DNA from: Rhodosorus marinus
Lineage: Eukaryota > Rhodophyta > Stylonematophyceae > Stylonematales > Stylonemataceae
DNA length: 64,000 nucleotides
Direction: 5' to 3'
NCBI GenBank assembly: GCA_029953675.1
Contig: JAMWBK010000001.1
Coordinates: forward strand, 2,331,001 to 2,395,000
In this document: piece after piece, positions 12,779-26,478 of the stretch
How the letters are laid out: every line of letters starts with the position of its first letter
Position numbering within the stretch: position 1 is the first letter of the stretch
Notes under the pieces: model-generated
Database searches by the model: none
Seen by the model: the letters and a program-made list of their open reading frames with translations, nothing else
Told to the model about the DNA's origin: nothing
Made by a program: the position numbers and the translations under genes

Positions 12779-13670
12779 ATGAACTTTTACGGACGTGGTT
12801 TGGCGGCGATGGGAGGGTCTGCACTGGGATCCTCTGGAACGATAACGGCAAGTTCAGTGATCGCACAATTCCAGCAGTTCCTTGAGAGGAGCGCAGCTCA
12901 GGATGCCCAGAAGGCGTTCGAGCTCGGGCACAGGGAAGCGCTGGTGGAATGTGCGGAGATCCTGTTGGAAGAGGGACAAGGATTGGAAAGCGCGGAGGAA
13001 TACACTCAGTTGCCAAAGAAAGATCTGTTTTCCCTTGGCAATGCTCATAAGCTTGTTGAAGAGAGTCAAACGACCGCTGTCGAAGGTCCGGATTTCTCCG
13101 AGAAGCGTTTCCGTGTTCGTGATGAGGAATTTGTGAAGTACTTGGGTAAGGCGAAACAAAAACACTCCCCAGCAATGGATTCGGTATCGAACTGAATCGA
13201 ACGAGATCTACCCTTCTGAAATAATCAGAATTCTTGACCCAGTACACCATCGTCCCTCACGTACAGCGGCAAGCGCTGCAAAATTACAACAGCGGTAGAT
13301 GGTACAAGGTGAAGGCCGCTGAAAAAGAGCCAGACGCGGATCCTACTGTAGAAGACGAAAGGCTACTGATAGCAGCCTGGGAGAAGAAGGTACAGAGAAA
13401 GTTCCAGCAGGAAGCCATTCATCGAGTCATTCCAACAGAATACAAAGGCCCATCCGTTTGGTGGAACGTCGTAGGTAAGTTGATCGGGGAGGGAATCATA
13501 CAAGCTCATAAACGCTAGAGGAATACAAACAGATCCTCTTCATATGAAACTCTTAAAGCTAACCAAGTCCGTGCACTATTTCTACAGGTGTCTCTCCCGT
13601 TGGCCTGAAGAGAGTCTTACGTCAATGCCCTTTCCAACGGGTAAAATCATCCGCGCCAAATGTAGTGTAA
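12779..13670 (+). CDS. conserved-looking hypothetical protein, 231 residues, three exons
   Basis: Exons 12779-13145, 13229-13474 and 13588-13670 join in phase (two phase-1 introns, GTAAGG...TCAG and GTAAGT...ACAG) to 231 residues. I do not recognise the family. The N-terminus MNFYGRGLAAMGGSALG is small-residue-rich. Residues 28-65 form a likely amphipathic helix (IAQFQQFLERSAAQDAQKAF). After a polar middle, a segment with FVKYLEFLTQYTIVPHVQRQ and a basic helical region (AAWEKKVQRKFQQEAIHRVI) precede PSVWWNVVGVSP and a basic tail. It is probably soluble, with no signal peptide or membrane segment. Clean introns and a non-repetitive composition argue for a real gene. It lies about 1 kb downstream of AP3M on the same strand. 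Confidence 0.7.
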
Positions 13671-14186
13671 GAACGGTAACAAACAATCAATACAAGAATC
13701 AATATTCTTCTTTAAGACAAGACTGTTACACGTACTTCCAATAAATTGATTCCAAATACGATTCATTTCCTATTATGACGTTGTGGACGCGAGATATATC
13801 AAAATTTCTTTATCTTAAGGATTTACTGACAGCTGACACCCATAGTGCTCTCCGAACGGACGAGTTTTGCCGTGGATATGGGACACGATATTTGATAGAT
13901 GGATTTTTTTTGTTGGCCTAGGGTTGGTATCATTGGCCGGTGCTAGGGTTTGGTGGTTTTACTCCCTTTTGAAGTGAATAGTTGATTGAGAATATAAGGA
14001 GCTTCATGAGTCGATTTGGAATTGCAGTCAGGGGAGAGCGGAGGTGGAGGGTAGGCCGGGGGGTTGGGTCGGGATAAAGTACTGGGAAGGTGGAAGAATT
14101 GGACGTTGGTAGACGAACTTGAGATCACAGCGCTCGTTAAATATAAAAATCCCCGGTTTTTTTTGCGAGAATGTTTTGTTACCAAG
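13671..14186. other. spacer, nothing recognised
   Basis: About 0.5 kb between two split genes. Minus-strand open frames here translate to Pro/Ser/Thr-rich low-complexity sequence. No promoter motif is clear. Confidence 0.5.
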
Positions 14187-14769
14187 ATGGACAAGTCGTT
14201 GCAGACAATTCGTAGTGGCGGAGCCGAGGTGGTGGGTCTCTTCGAGAGGGTCATGTCGAACAAGAAGCTATGCGCCTTTATGAAAGTAGGCTTATGGGCT
14301 TGAAGCTTTCCTCCACGACCTTTGTGGAGTTCGAAGCTAGGTTTTAGTCGTGAGGTCTTGGAAACGCGTTATTGTTAGGGCCACGCAGCTGGCATGCGTC
14401 GAGTTCAGGAGGAACTCGGACGTTCAAGCGCCGGAGAGGTTCTCGAGCTTCAAAAATCTGGGCGTTTAGAACCGTCCGACCACGATTATGGCAATCTTCT
14501 AGATCCAAAAGATAGTGCAAAAGGTTAGCGATAAGGGGCAGCACCACACTTGAAAATACGGTGCTTTGCTGAAGAAGCCTTCTTTCAATTACTTCCACGG
14601 GAGTAGGAGATCTACGTATCCCCCGGGAAACCAACGCGGCAGCTGATCTGGTGAAATTCCTGTCACAGACAACCGCAAGGGCGAGCTCTCATACAGAGAT
14701 GTCTCAGAATCCGTGGAGAGGTGGAAACTTCAATACTGCGCCGATGACCTTTCGACATCAAACTTCTAG
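14187..14769 (+). CDS. small hypothetical protein, three exons
   Basis: Exons 14187-14285, 14379-14523 and 14669-14769 join in phase (phase 0, then phase 1) to 114 residues ending at TAG 14767. I do not recognise it. It starts MDKSLQTIRSGGAEVVGLFE, has a middle segment GHAAGMRRVQEELGRSSAGE, an acidic stretch LEPSDHDYGNLLDPKD and a charged end SESVERWKLQYCADDLSTSN. It appears helical and soluble. Splice signals are standard and phases agree, which supports a gene. An alternative ending uses a 49-nt intron before the stop and continues into the open sequence to about 15230, where one frame is rich in Arg/Lys/Ser. That continuation is unresolved. Confidence 0.5.
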
Positions 14770-15654
14770 TCGGCCAAATGGTCATAACCAAGTACGACGT
14801 GCTTACACGTGGACGAATTCCTACCAGAATGGTATGTTGTGTGCTTCCAACATCAGCTTCAAAAGCGCGAGGAAGAGTAGTTTGCAGTTGAAGATGCTTT
14901 CCAGCTGCTCCGAGTTCCAGGACCCGAAAAAGTCGGTCTCCGGTCAAGAAGAGGAAACGAGCGTCGGAGGTCAAGAAGGAGAAACGACTGCGCAGCCAGC
15001 TCATCAAAAGATCTCCCAGAAAGCAAGTCTACCGAAGAAAGCTTTGCGCTACAACGTGGAACGTTTGATCATGGGTCTCTTCTCCGATTCGAAAACGAGA
15101 ATGTACAAAATCTCGCACACAGCCAGTACCACTGGGCTGCCCGTCGCGCGATCTTTGCTCCCCAGCAGCGCCCGCAAGGACTACAGACGTGTTCGAAAAC
15201 AGCAACGCAGGTGGCTTTCACGCTAATAGGGCCTACTCTGCGGAAGGTTCCAGAAAAAGCACTGTGTACATCAAACGAACCACGCACCCGCAGCTCCCTC
15301 AGTGGCCAACCCTGATTAATGGAGCTTCCTCGCGCGCAACTCATCAGGCACCTCGTGGCGGGTTAACCCACACGTGCTTGAGGACTACCAGGTGACCAAC
15401 AAACCCGCAAGCGAGCCGCTCCAGCGCGAACAAGATGTCGTTTTCCTTAATACCCGTACTTTGGAGACGTTTTCAAGAGTTAGTACCTTTTATTCGTCAA
15501 GTTAGCAAACAAGTTGTCATCCAATTTTCAAGCCCATTTCCGTAGCTACCAGTGCCCAGCAAAGACACTGGTACACATCAAACTTCTACAAGCCACATAC
15601 CCGAGCTTGCCAGTTACTTCTCCACCTTCACAATATTCCCACATGTCCTATTTT
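14770..15654. other. unresolved region, possible 3' exons
   Basis: All three plus frames are open for parts of 14770-15390. One has a lysine/arginine-rich stretch near 14930-15050 that could be a nuclear localisation or RS-like tail of the preceding gene, but the frames conflict and no splice model was convincing. 15400-15654 is the spacer before the 3' end of the kinase gene. Confidence 0.35.
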
Positions 15655-17416
<1,762 letters not shown>

Positions 17417-18918
17417 GATCCAAATACACCCTCCTTCCCTCAAAAAATATCCTCCTACATTGCCAATCCCAGAAACACTACAAAAGACATCCCAGAGAAA
17501 CAACCCCCCATCACAGCTCAAAAAGACAATCGTCTTCAGCCCTCATTCCATGCTTACGAATCCAGACCTAATTCCCACCACCTCCACCCCCAAGCATTTC
17601 CCTCTCAAAAGGTTACCTTCCTATACTTTTGAATCATGTGCAGCCACTGCCAAACCTCGCCCAGCAACTCTTCACACCACTCCCAACCAAAAACGGGAAC
17701 CCCAGCTTCCCCCGCGCTAATCCTTAAACGACATTATAACAACAAACATTAAAGATAAACATTAAAATAAATATCGAACAAAAAAAATAAAAAAAAGGTA
17801 CTCAAATAATATTTAAGTATAACTAGAAATATATATGTACAATAGAAGAAAAAATAATATGGTAATTTATTTACTAATAAACTAGATATGTTGTATAATA
17901 AAGAAGGAATTTTTGTCACCAATCATAAGTGCGCAAAAAATTGGGTTCGTACGGGTTTTGCTTTGATGGCTCTTTAAGGTTCAGTAGTTAAAGAACACCT
18001 GTTGAATAAATATGAAAATTAAAATAAAAGGGAGTACTTCTATTATATTTAGTTATATTTGATATTTACATATGTAAAATGGAAGAAAATATGTAGTGGG
18101 CTCTAAAATATTTATAAACTGGTTTATTCTTGCAATAAGAAAAAAGTTTTTGGAATGAATAAAAAAAAAGTTCGCGAATTCGCGTAGAACAGCGTTTCTT
18201 TGAGGCGTTTGAAAATGACTGATCAGCTGATCAGCTTTCAAGCGCGCTATGCTTATCGTCTGAGGATAGCTGGGACACTCAAACGAGGGTGCTGGGATGG
18301 TTAAGAGCGCCAGCCAGGTGCTACAAGTTGCCTTGGATGGATGAGCAATAAACCACCCGCGCGCAAGGGTGAACGCGGTCAGGACCGAAAACAATCTCAG
18401 CTGGTTGCAACCGTATAATAATATGTGTTTTCGTTCACATATTATTATACGGTTTATACTGTAATATTTTCAACGTATAAACAATATACAGAAGGGGGAT
18501 GGCGAAAATTATATTTTATTCACATGGTGTTGTTATTGTTTTTACTATAAGTTTCGGAGCGGTAGGTAGGCTAGGTACGGGACGCTGCTTCAGGGTGGTC
18601 TCTCTGTAAGGGTTGTTGGATCAGAGGCTCGTGATAGAGGATTGAATTGGTAGAGGAGATGAAACATTTGCGTTGTGCACGATGGACTTTGCTGCGATGT
18701 CGTCGACTTGCGTTGATTGGATGGTGGGATCTAATCGAGGCACTTTCGGATGCCAGGGTAGGATGACGGCGCCGGTTCTTAGCTTAGTATTGGTATCATT
18801 TAATGATTGAACTCATGCACATGGGGTTGCGTCTACAAGACACCCCCGAAGGTCCCTCGCGATTCCGCGTTTTGCTGTTTAGTCTCCGGAGACAAACCAT
18901 TACAGAAAATGCTTCCAT
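17417..18918. other. AT-rich spacer containing a perfect hairpin
   Basis: From 17700 the sequence is strongly AT-rich with no coding frame. The one structured element is the inverted repeat at 18409-18454, listed separately. Confidence 0.55.
18409..18454. repeat. perfect 19-bp inverted repeat, 8-nt loop
   Basis: Left arm 18409-18427 is AACCGTATAATAATATGTG, its exact reverse complement is at 18436-18454, and an 8-nt loop separates them. The arms are AT-rich. It could be a cruciform-forming hairpin, the fused termini of a small DNA transposon, or an RNA stem. No flanking gene explains it. Confidence 0.85.
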
Positions 18919-19671
18919 TTAGAAAGCTTTCTGGGGCTCTCCGTAGATAAAGTCATCACAGACGACAACGTCGGCGCTCGACTTGTAGGATTTGTTGATC
19001 GGTCTGTTACCCAAAGTCACAATCACGCGAGCGATGATCGCCTCCCTGAAGTAGAAGCCGAGGAATGACAGGCCTCCAGGGGTTGGCTCAACGTAATCCT
19101 CCGCGATAAGGCAGTCGTCGATATCGTACAGTTGCATCTTGGTCGTATTCTTCTTGTTCACATCCACAAACACAATTCCGAATCCCTTCGTGACAGCCTT
19201 GGCCCTCTTAGCAGGGATGGTAAGGCGGATCTGGAAGACATTTTCCTTGATCGGTGTGAACAGTCTCTTCGGGCTGAAGGTCTTGAAGTTCTGGGATGCC
19301 TTCTTGTTGACTGTCGAGAATCGCTTGTCGCCATTTGACGGAGTAGGATCACTGACCAAGAACCTGTTCGAATCACTGGACACGGTCAAGCCACGCGTGA
19401 CGGTGTCGGAGAAGAACTTCCTCGGAAACGTGAACGGCACGATTGGCGCATCCCAGTTGATCGATCGCTGTCCCTTGCTCTTCGGTCCCGGGTCGCTACC
19501 ATTGTCCTTTCCTCCCAGCAACTCCCTGAAGAAATCGACAGCGTACTCCAACTTGGCAGCCTTCGAACCGCTCCCATGAACGATCGTCTTGAAGCTCGTC
19601 TGTGACTCGCAAGTCGCAGCCTGCGCCGCTGCGATCAAAGCAACAGCCAACACGATTGACAAAATCTTCAT
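18919..19671 (-). CDS. secreted protein, paralogue of the gene at 25648
   Basis: An uninterrupted 250-residue protein with a clear signal peptide (KILSIVLAVALIAAAQA, cleavage near residue 18). Landmarks are KSKGQRSINWDAP, FFSDTVTRGL, KTFSPKRLFTPIKENVF, TKGFGIVFVDVNKKNT, GLSFLGFYFREAIIARV and VVVCDDFIYGEP. The same blocks recur in the gene at 25648, so these are paralogues. From memory, the order INWD - RLFTP - GFG-VF-DV - SFLG-F - DDFIYGEP is like uncharacterised secreted bacterial proteins. If so, transfer from bacteria is possible, but that is inference. Role unknown. A TATA-like box lies 116 bp upstream. No introns are seen, in contrast to the split genes nearby. Confidence 0.85.
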   Translation of the reverse strand: MKILSIVLAVALIAAAQAATCESQTSFKTIVHGSGSKAAKLEYAVDFFRELLGGKDNGSDPGPKSKGQRSINWDAPIVPFTFPRKFFSDTVTRGLTVSSDSNRFLVSDPTPSNGDKRFSTVNKKASQNFKTFSPKRLFTPIKENVFQIRLTIPAKRAKAVTKGFGIVFVDVNKKNTTKMQLYDIDDCLIAEDYVEPTPGGLSFLGFYFREAIIARVIVTLGNRPINKSYKSSADVVVCDDFIYGEPQKAF

Positions 19672-19786
19672 CTCGTTCCGCGGTGTTTTAACAATCCTCT
19701 TCCAAATCTCAGTTGATAAACTACTGCCTCTACCCCTGCTGTCCTTCCTCCATCATAGCCAGCACTACCAACTCCAAATCCTCCCC

Positions 19787-19794
19787 CTTTTATA
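19787..19794 (-). promoter_or_regulatory. TATA-like box of the gene at 18919
   Basis: TATAAAAG on the minus strand, about 116 bp upstream of the ATG at 19671. Spacing and sequence match those of four other single-exon genes in the window. Confidence 0.6.
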
Positions 19795-22700
19795 CCCTTC
19801 CAGTGCCCTATCCAACTGCTCTCTTCCTCCCCAAACCGCAAAACCTGATCTTCACATCCAAAGATCCCCCACGAGAACTCCACAAAAAAAGGAAAGAAAA
19901 AAGGGGACAAAATTCGTCAACAAACAGCTGCTACCTAGAATCGATCTTCCCACCCCTCTTCAACAACCTCGTCAATACAAAATAAACTGCTAATTATTAT
20001 ATTAATTCATTTAAGTTACATTTGAGCTCTGGATCTTTACCCCCTTTCAATACCTACAACAACCCCGCGCTTACTAGCCTATAGTATTCCGTTCCGCATA
20101 ACCCCTATCAATAATTTACTAAACGCATATTTTATTATTACTAATCAAATAAAAGAGACCGATATGAGTTCCAGCCAAAAGGGTTTAGAAGACAGGTTGT
20201 GGGAAGCTATATCGTGCTAAATGTATTTAGGTTATAATTGAACGGAAGACAATGAGGAGCAGATATTGTCCTGTATTTTGGTAGAAATGGTCCTACGCTC
20301 TTCGAGTTTTTCGAGTTTTCTGATTTGTTTAGTCAAAAAAAATTTTAATATGTTTTTACAAAGAAACGGCTGGGCGCAGACATCAACTCCGCGGAAGTTT
20401 GTTTTGGGAATATATTTATTGGTTTTTTCAACCTCCTTCTCATCATAGCGCCCTAACGGTTTAATTGTTTTGTTTTTGATTTTTCGCTCTCCCACTCCTG
20501 GCCGAAAATGCCCAATGTTTCCTCGGTCTACCCTCAAACTGATGTCCATACCTTCATTTTGCGTCATTTAACTTCGGAACTAAACTTGCCCAAGCAAAAA
20601 CAAATTTTTTTCTGGGAACTCTAGACGCAGACGCGGAAGAGCCTCCAACAAAGAGCATTAGGAATTGAATTTATATAGAAACTAAACGTTTGTGGCCATA
20701 CCCCCTACTGGAGGACTCTTAGAAGTCGATAGTACTCTTTTTTCTTCTTAAAAAGGATTGCTACGGATCGACTTATATCACGGTACGTTCTGTTGGGTAG
20801 TAGGAACGAATATATATAACTTTTTTTCGTAGTAAGTTATGGTCTCTATAAAAGTTTACTTTTTTATTATTTTTCTGTTGACGTCGGGTTGGGCAGCTCA
20901 TTTACTCACTCACTTAGCAAGACGCGTTTCTTATTCATAATTATTTTTGAAAAACAAAAAATCTAGAAGTTTCCTTGGAAGGTAGTAAGTCCCCAATCTC
21001 AGGATTCCAAAATCGGGCTTTATCAGACGGATTTTGACGATATTGATAGTTCGACGGTTTAGTTTAGCACCCCTCCCCCCCATCCTAATATAACTCGATA
21101 CTATCCAGTACCCCACTCCTATTTGTTTTAAAAAACGGGAAACTTAAAATTGAGGACCGATGTTCGCCCGTTGACTAACTAAAATCGTAGTTCTATTGAA
21201 TAAATATTATTTTTCAGACGGAAAGCTACTGAGTACATCTAAAAAAATACCATTTTTTAATATAAGGATTTTTAATACGTGAACGTGGTTTTTGTCGCTG
21301 GAAGGGGTTTTTACCCTTAGTTTTTTTTATAGTGGAGAAGGGAAACGAAGTGATATAGCGAAGCAGACGAAAAAGCACTATCGAGAATCGAATACCGTTT
21401 TTCTTTTGAGATGGGGAAAAAAAACACAGAAATCTAGCCCCTTTTGTGAACCTAGAAGTAGCTTCATTCTAACCCCCTTCCCCCCCCCTCGGTTAACTAT
21501 TGAACTGGAAGATATGAACGTAGCCTTTACGGTGGGTGAAGTATTTAAGTAAATATGGGTTCATTCTTTTTGTTTTAATTAAACAAATAGTAGATGTTGT
21601 TCATAGGGTTGGAGAAGAATCTATATAAATTGAAGTGGGGTTTTCCGACGGGTTGTTCTTGAGGACAACGGCGACGTGCAGATGCATTTGCAAAATTCCT
21701 GAATTTTTTTTTGGAGGGGAGTGTAAGGCGGATGAGGAATCGGCGAACGTCATTTTCTTGAGAAGTGTGGCCCCCGAAATAGTGTATTGGTTTATACCTT
21801 TTTTTTGGGTGATCTCGATCGAATTGTATGGCTTATGTACGAGGGGGAAGAAAGTTGTCGGCGCGCGTTTCTCAAGCGCTGCTCGCCAAGTCGAGAGAGG
21901 ATTTTTTTTGATATTTATGGAGGGAAGATGGTGATAAGAGATGATGGATCTATTGATTTGCGTTGAGTTTGAATTCATTGCTGCCGACCTCGGTATGAGT
22001 AATGAAAAACGAAAACCGCGGCACTGGCTGCCTCAGCCCGCACACACTCAGTCAAGGACAATTGCATTTTTCAAACAACCCCCCCGCGCGCAAGTCGCGA
22101 TGGTTAGCCCGGTGGGTTTGGTCAGTGCTGAACGTTTCAGTAAGTGTCAGGCTTCTTTCATTTGCCAGCGTGAACGGAACATGCGATACCGAATTCCCAC
22201 CTTTTTGTGTTCTCCTCATGTTCATGTTGGGGTAGTCTTCAGACTAGCCCAACATGGTTAACCTCGTCATGAATGGATTTGCCCGTTGGCACAGAGCATA
22301 TACCACTACAGTTGGAACTTACATTCTCTTGTCCTCAACGGGCTAAGCTAATGAGAGTCTGGCGTTGATGTGATGCAACCGGTTCTAGGGCTAAGAGGCT
22401 GACCACCTGCTGATGTGAGTGGTTGATGCGGACGGCGTGCGAATTATCTTCCGTTCGGAATCTGTGAATTTTGTTTTGTGCGGGGGCGTGGCTGCATGGC
22501 GGCTCTCGAGCTGTGGTTTATTGCAACGATTTTGCCAGAAGTTTAGCAGCGACTGATGCTTGCTCACAGTGGGTTAGGTCTGTGACAAACGATCAATGAA
22601 GGGAGGCTGCTCGGTCGCCCCGCGCACGCCGCGATCAATGCTTAGCTCCGGGTACCGCACATCCTGAAATTGTGTGGCCTAAAGTTGATTGGATTCGTGT

Positions 22701-23094
22701 ATTGCCAACCGCTAAGGTGTTAGCCAAGGGCAGCGACTGTTTCCGTTTTGCCCCAATTACCGGACTGCGGGCCCTGTCGCCGGAGCCTTACCAAGGCGTG
22801 CCTTAAACAGCTGCTGGAAGAATTTTTTTTTCAAACTGCACTTAGCTCGGTGTCCGTTCCTTCCAATATGGAAAGCTCCGGATTTCATGAACGCGGTGAA
22901 GACGGACGGTTGCGCTGCGGACTTCACGGCCACTGAAGCCTTTACGTGCTAACCATGGAACGCCTATTTCATAAGGCGTGCCTGCCATGAAATCCGCAAT
23001 GCAAAGCTTTGTACTTGATCGAACAAACAAGGCGAAGTGTGGGATTCAGGTGGTACACCACTACTTCCTCCCTGCTCTGGATATGAACGCTCAC

Positions 23095-23190
23095 TTGATG
23101 TTGAAGGCGCGTGATATTCGCCTTCAGATGTCTTTCTTCCCCTCTCCTTTTGTTCTATCTCCGAATAAGCACGTTCATTCACTTCCTGCC
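23095..23190 (+). mobile_element. eroded 3' end of a family A retrotransposon
   Basis: Aligns by eye with the last codons and 3' UTR of the element at 39612-44340: TTGATGTTGAAGGCGCG matches TTGATGTTGGAGGCGCG, followed by a C/T-rich stretch and a CTCCGAATAAGCACGTTCATTC end that matches the family A tail. Heavily mutated, with no coding capacity. Confidence 0.6.
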
Positions 23191-24284
23191 GCTGGAGACC
23201 CAGCTTGCCAGCAATGTCCGACTCATGAGTCGCGCCCACAATCCAATTGTGGGAGATGGGGGAAGGACCAAGATGTTGAAACATACCTTTCCAGGTGTTA
23301 GCACTTAAAATCTACTCATCCTACTTGTCCTGCTTAATGCCCGCCCTCCCAGCCTGCCCCAGGGATTGACCGGATTCCCAAAAAACCCCCTTCTCAACCC
23401 GCCAAAACACCTTACGTAAAACAAATTGGTTTTCGTAAAAATAAACACCCGAACGTTCGAATAGATCCAAAAAGCGATAGAAACACTTCAATCTAATCAA
23501 TCACATTCCAGTGTCGTCAACTCGGTTGGAGGTTCCATTATCAACAACAGCATGCCCAAATTATGAGAGACTTATAGGTAAATATTGGGGTAAACCCCTC
23601 AGCAACATAACAAGGACCGCTTTTTTTCGCTAGCTCCAGAATACCCGAAATCGCCGTATTTATATAGTTTCTCAACCGAATTAATAAATTCAACTATTCT
23701 GTTCCATAATCGGGGGTCGGACATCGGATAAAACAAAAACTGTATTTCTACAGCAGAATCAAGGGTCCAAACCGACTAAATACAGCAGTTTTGTTTCTCA
23801 GGTTCAGGTGTCGCAGGATTCGAGCTAGGATTGTCGATAGTCGTGAGGGGCCAAATCCGTAAGATTTGCGAGGATTATAAAAGGGATTCAGTCAATATAG
23901 CATCGCGAAGGTTAAATCAATCAATATGCGCTTCCTTTTGGGTTTGTTGTTGCGACATGAGGATTTCCGCTACCGATCGGAGTGCGTGAGGAAGCAAAGG
24001 AAGCAAAAATCAGCATCCACATGTTGACCCAAGAGAGTTTTCTAGAATGGAGGTTCAGGGTGGAGCGAGCAACCAGAGCAAAGGGAGCAGCAGCATCACT
24101 CCGAGAACAGATGGATGAAGAAGCCAAGGAGGATATGAATGCCCAGAGCATTATCGTGAATACAAGAAAAACAATTTATTCAGAGCCTATCCAGAAGCGG
24201 AAAGGGAGATGCTGATGACGAGAGTCCAACAATATTGCAGCATTCGAACGCCAGAGAGTTAGAGAGAGCTCCGTGAGGAGGCTG

Positions 24285-24471
24285 TCAAGGCTCCCAGGGG
24301 CATGGCGAAAACACAGCTAAACCCCAGACTACTCCAGTGGTCGCATTGAACCAGCGAAGCACCACGACGTTGTGCAGACGTGGGAAGATATCGCGCAGCC
24401 CGGGGACAAGAAATAGAAAAGTCAAGATACTCACTCCTGCAAGCAGCCAGATCAGTGACCACCAATACCAC
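24285..24471 (-). mobile_element. relic of a restriction-like endonuclease domain (family A-like)
   Basis: The minus frame reads YLDFSISCPRAARYLPTSAQ, then RRGAS, matching the family A endonuclease segment YVDLAVPNPQASRYLPAAGE followed by RRGSA. The first aspartate of the PD-(D/E)xK pattern and the rest of the gene are missing. A fragment only. Confidence 0.6.
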
Positions 24472-25564
24472 CGAATCACACGAAGGAAAACAGGTGTCGC
24501 ATCATTTGCATCAAGCGCACGAGATACAGGCAAAGGGACCTCGTAGTCCAGCTCGCGATCCGTACCTGGCGCCTGCGGCCGTAGATATCGAAATAAATAC
24601 CGGTTTATACGCGTATGGCGATGAGCACGGGGTCTTGCAACGCCAGACAGGACGTGGAGGCAGCGTGATGTTTAGTAACCTCCCGGCGAGACCAACTTAT
24701 AAATACAAAACAAATTAGACAAATTTCATTCGTAAATACAACATGAAAACTTCGCTTTCATTTATTCCGACCTAAATGTTGACGAATCAACCTAAATTAT
24801 CGTACCCTCCCAAAAAGAATTGATTGATAACTGCCAAATGTTGAGTGTTTCCAAAATTCGTGAGCTAGTTTTCAATTGATTTACAGACGAAAATTCATGA
24901 ATTATAAAAACTTTACAACAGGATCGAGTATTTGTTTCCTGATTTTTTAATTATTTTTGGAAATATTTGTTCAGGTATAGTAAAAGTTGTTTTTAAAATT
25001 AAATTCTCCTGGTTTTTATTATGTTATGAGAAGGTCTAGTATGTTTTGAGTTTATTTTTGATCGTAGGGGCTCCCGTTCTGATTGAACTTAGTGCAGCCC
25101 AAACCACTTGGCTGTTGATGGCATTTTTCTTGCGTCAGTGGACTTCTGCTGTGAAGGCTCTCTACTGTCTGATTCTCAGCATCTGAAGACAAGTATTGTA
25201 CTCCTTGACTGGAGGATGCATACGAATGGCGAACAACCAGCAAAACATCACAGCAATACCAAAGTTGGAATCTTTCCTTCGCAGAACAGTCCCGATGCGG
25301 GTTTGGCGGGGGGAGCCCAACTTCCATGAGCATACATTGAACAGCTCTAGCGGAGGCCGCTTTATGATTGCGTTAAGGGTGGGCAATATTTTCAGCGCAA
25401 TTGTGGTGATTAAAAAAAGAAACAAATCAGAACTTAGTCTCCGAAGTCAGTCCAGTCTACTCGCTTTCGGGCGGAGCCCAATCTGACGAGCCGTTTAGCA
25501 GTTGTCATGGACACTGCGGCATGCAGATCCCAACGACCACTGACTACCTGACTGCCCAAAAGGG

Positions 25565-25572
25565 TATTTAAA
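25565..25572 (+). promoter_or_regulatory. TATA-like box of the gene at 25648
   Basis: TATTTAAA about 76 bp upstream of the ATG at 25648, in a position comparable to the boxes of the other single-exon genes. Confidence 0.55.
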
Positions 25573-25647
25573 GTGGCTTAGTGGAAATGTGTGCGGTTCG
25601 GGTCGGGAAGGAAACGACAGCTTTAGGTATTGGTACAGCTGGGAAAG

Positions 25648-26478
25648 ATGAGGGTTTGTGGAATTGTTTCAGCGGCAATTGTCGCAGTGATTATTGCAAG
25701 TGTTACTGCAGATCACCACGGCAACTGCACGTTTTTGGATGATGTTCACTTCAAGTCGATCACCCATGGCCGTGGGAAGAGTGCTGGGGATTTAATCTAC
25801 TCGCTGGAGTTCTTTAGGAGTCTCCTTGGATCTCCAAACAACGGGAGTAGGAAGGGTCCAAAGTCAAAGGGCCACCGGTGGATCAACTGGGACGCTGAAG
25901 AGGTGCCGTTCAAGCTTCCGTACGACTACTTTAACTCCATCAGCCGACGGGGCCTAATTCTTGAGAGCAGGAAGAACAAGTTCCGAGTCAGCAGCCCCCC
26001 AGCGGTGCCTGGTGGAACAAAGGACAAGAGGTTCTCATCGATCAACCAGAAGGAATCAAAGAACTTCAAGACCTTCACGCGGAAGAGACTGTTCACTCCT
26101 GTCAAGGATAATGAGTTTGAGATAAAATTCAACATCCCCGGACGGAGCCAGCGCGCCGTTGTGCAGGGCTTTGGAGCCGTTTTCGTTGGTGTCGACGTAC
26201 CCGGGGTCACAAGGATGGTCGCGTACGACCGAGGGGGATGTATCTTGGCCGATAAATACGTTGAAACGTACCCGAATGGACTCTCCTTCCTCGGTTTTTA
26301 CTTTGACTCACCGATCATATGGAGCGTGAAGATTAGACTTGGAAACAAGGCAATTGATAAGTCCAAGTGCGGCCTCTCGTGCGGTGAAGACGTTGTAGTG
26401 ATGGACGACTTTCTATACGCCGAACCTATGGACCGCAGATATGGAGTACCAGGAGTTCGGGACAGGGACAGCGTGTAG
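25648..26478 (+). CDS. secreted protein, paralogue of the gene at 18919
   Basis: A single-exon protein of 276 residues from the ATG at 25648. The N-terminus MRVCGIVSAAIVAVIIASVT is a signal peptide. It shares with its paralogue the blocks KSKGHRWINWDAEEVPF, KTFTRKRLFTPVKDNEF, VQGFGAVFVGVDVPG, GLSFLGFYFDSPIIWSV and VVVMDDFLYAEP. It adds a Cys pair (KCGLSCGED) before the last block and a charged C-terminal tail. The mature protein is probably extracellular and rich in beta strands. Function is unknown. The two paralogues lie 6 kb apart in divergent orientation. Confidence 0.85.
   Translation: MRVCGIVSAAIVAVIIASVTADHHGNCTFLDDVHFKSITHGRGKSAGDLIYSLEFFRSLLGSPNNGSRKGPKSKGHRWINWDAEEVPFKLPYDYFNSISRRGLILESRKNKFRVSSPPAVPGGTKDKRFSSINQKESKNFKTFTRKRLFTPVKDNEFEIKFNIPGRSQRAVVQGFGAVFVGVDVPGVTRMVAYDRGGCILADKYVETYPNGLSFLGFYFDSPIIWSVKIRLGNKAIDKSKCGLSCGEDVVVMDDFLYAEPMDRRYGVPGVRDRDSV

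Larger units (their letters stand above)
19795..25564. other. long gene-poor spacer with retroelement relics
   Basis: About 5.8 kb between the divergent paralogues. 20000-21600 is AT-rich with no coding signal. 22000-23300 has open frames without motifs. 23095-23190 and 24285-24471 are eroded retrotransposon pieces, listed separately. The plus frame at about 23980-24215 (a charged, helix-prone segment with FLEWRFRVERATRAKGAAAS) is faintly reminiscent of a Ty1/copia gag N-terminus, but too weak to call. Confidence 0.5.

Noticed and set aside
23980-24215. Charged plus frame that recalls a copia gag N-terminus
   Set aside because: Only a loose composition match, with no zinc knuckle, protease, LTR or polyprotein nearby.
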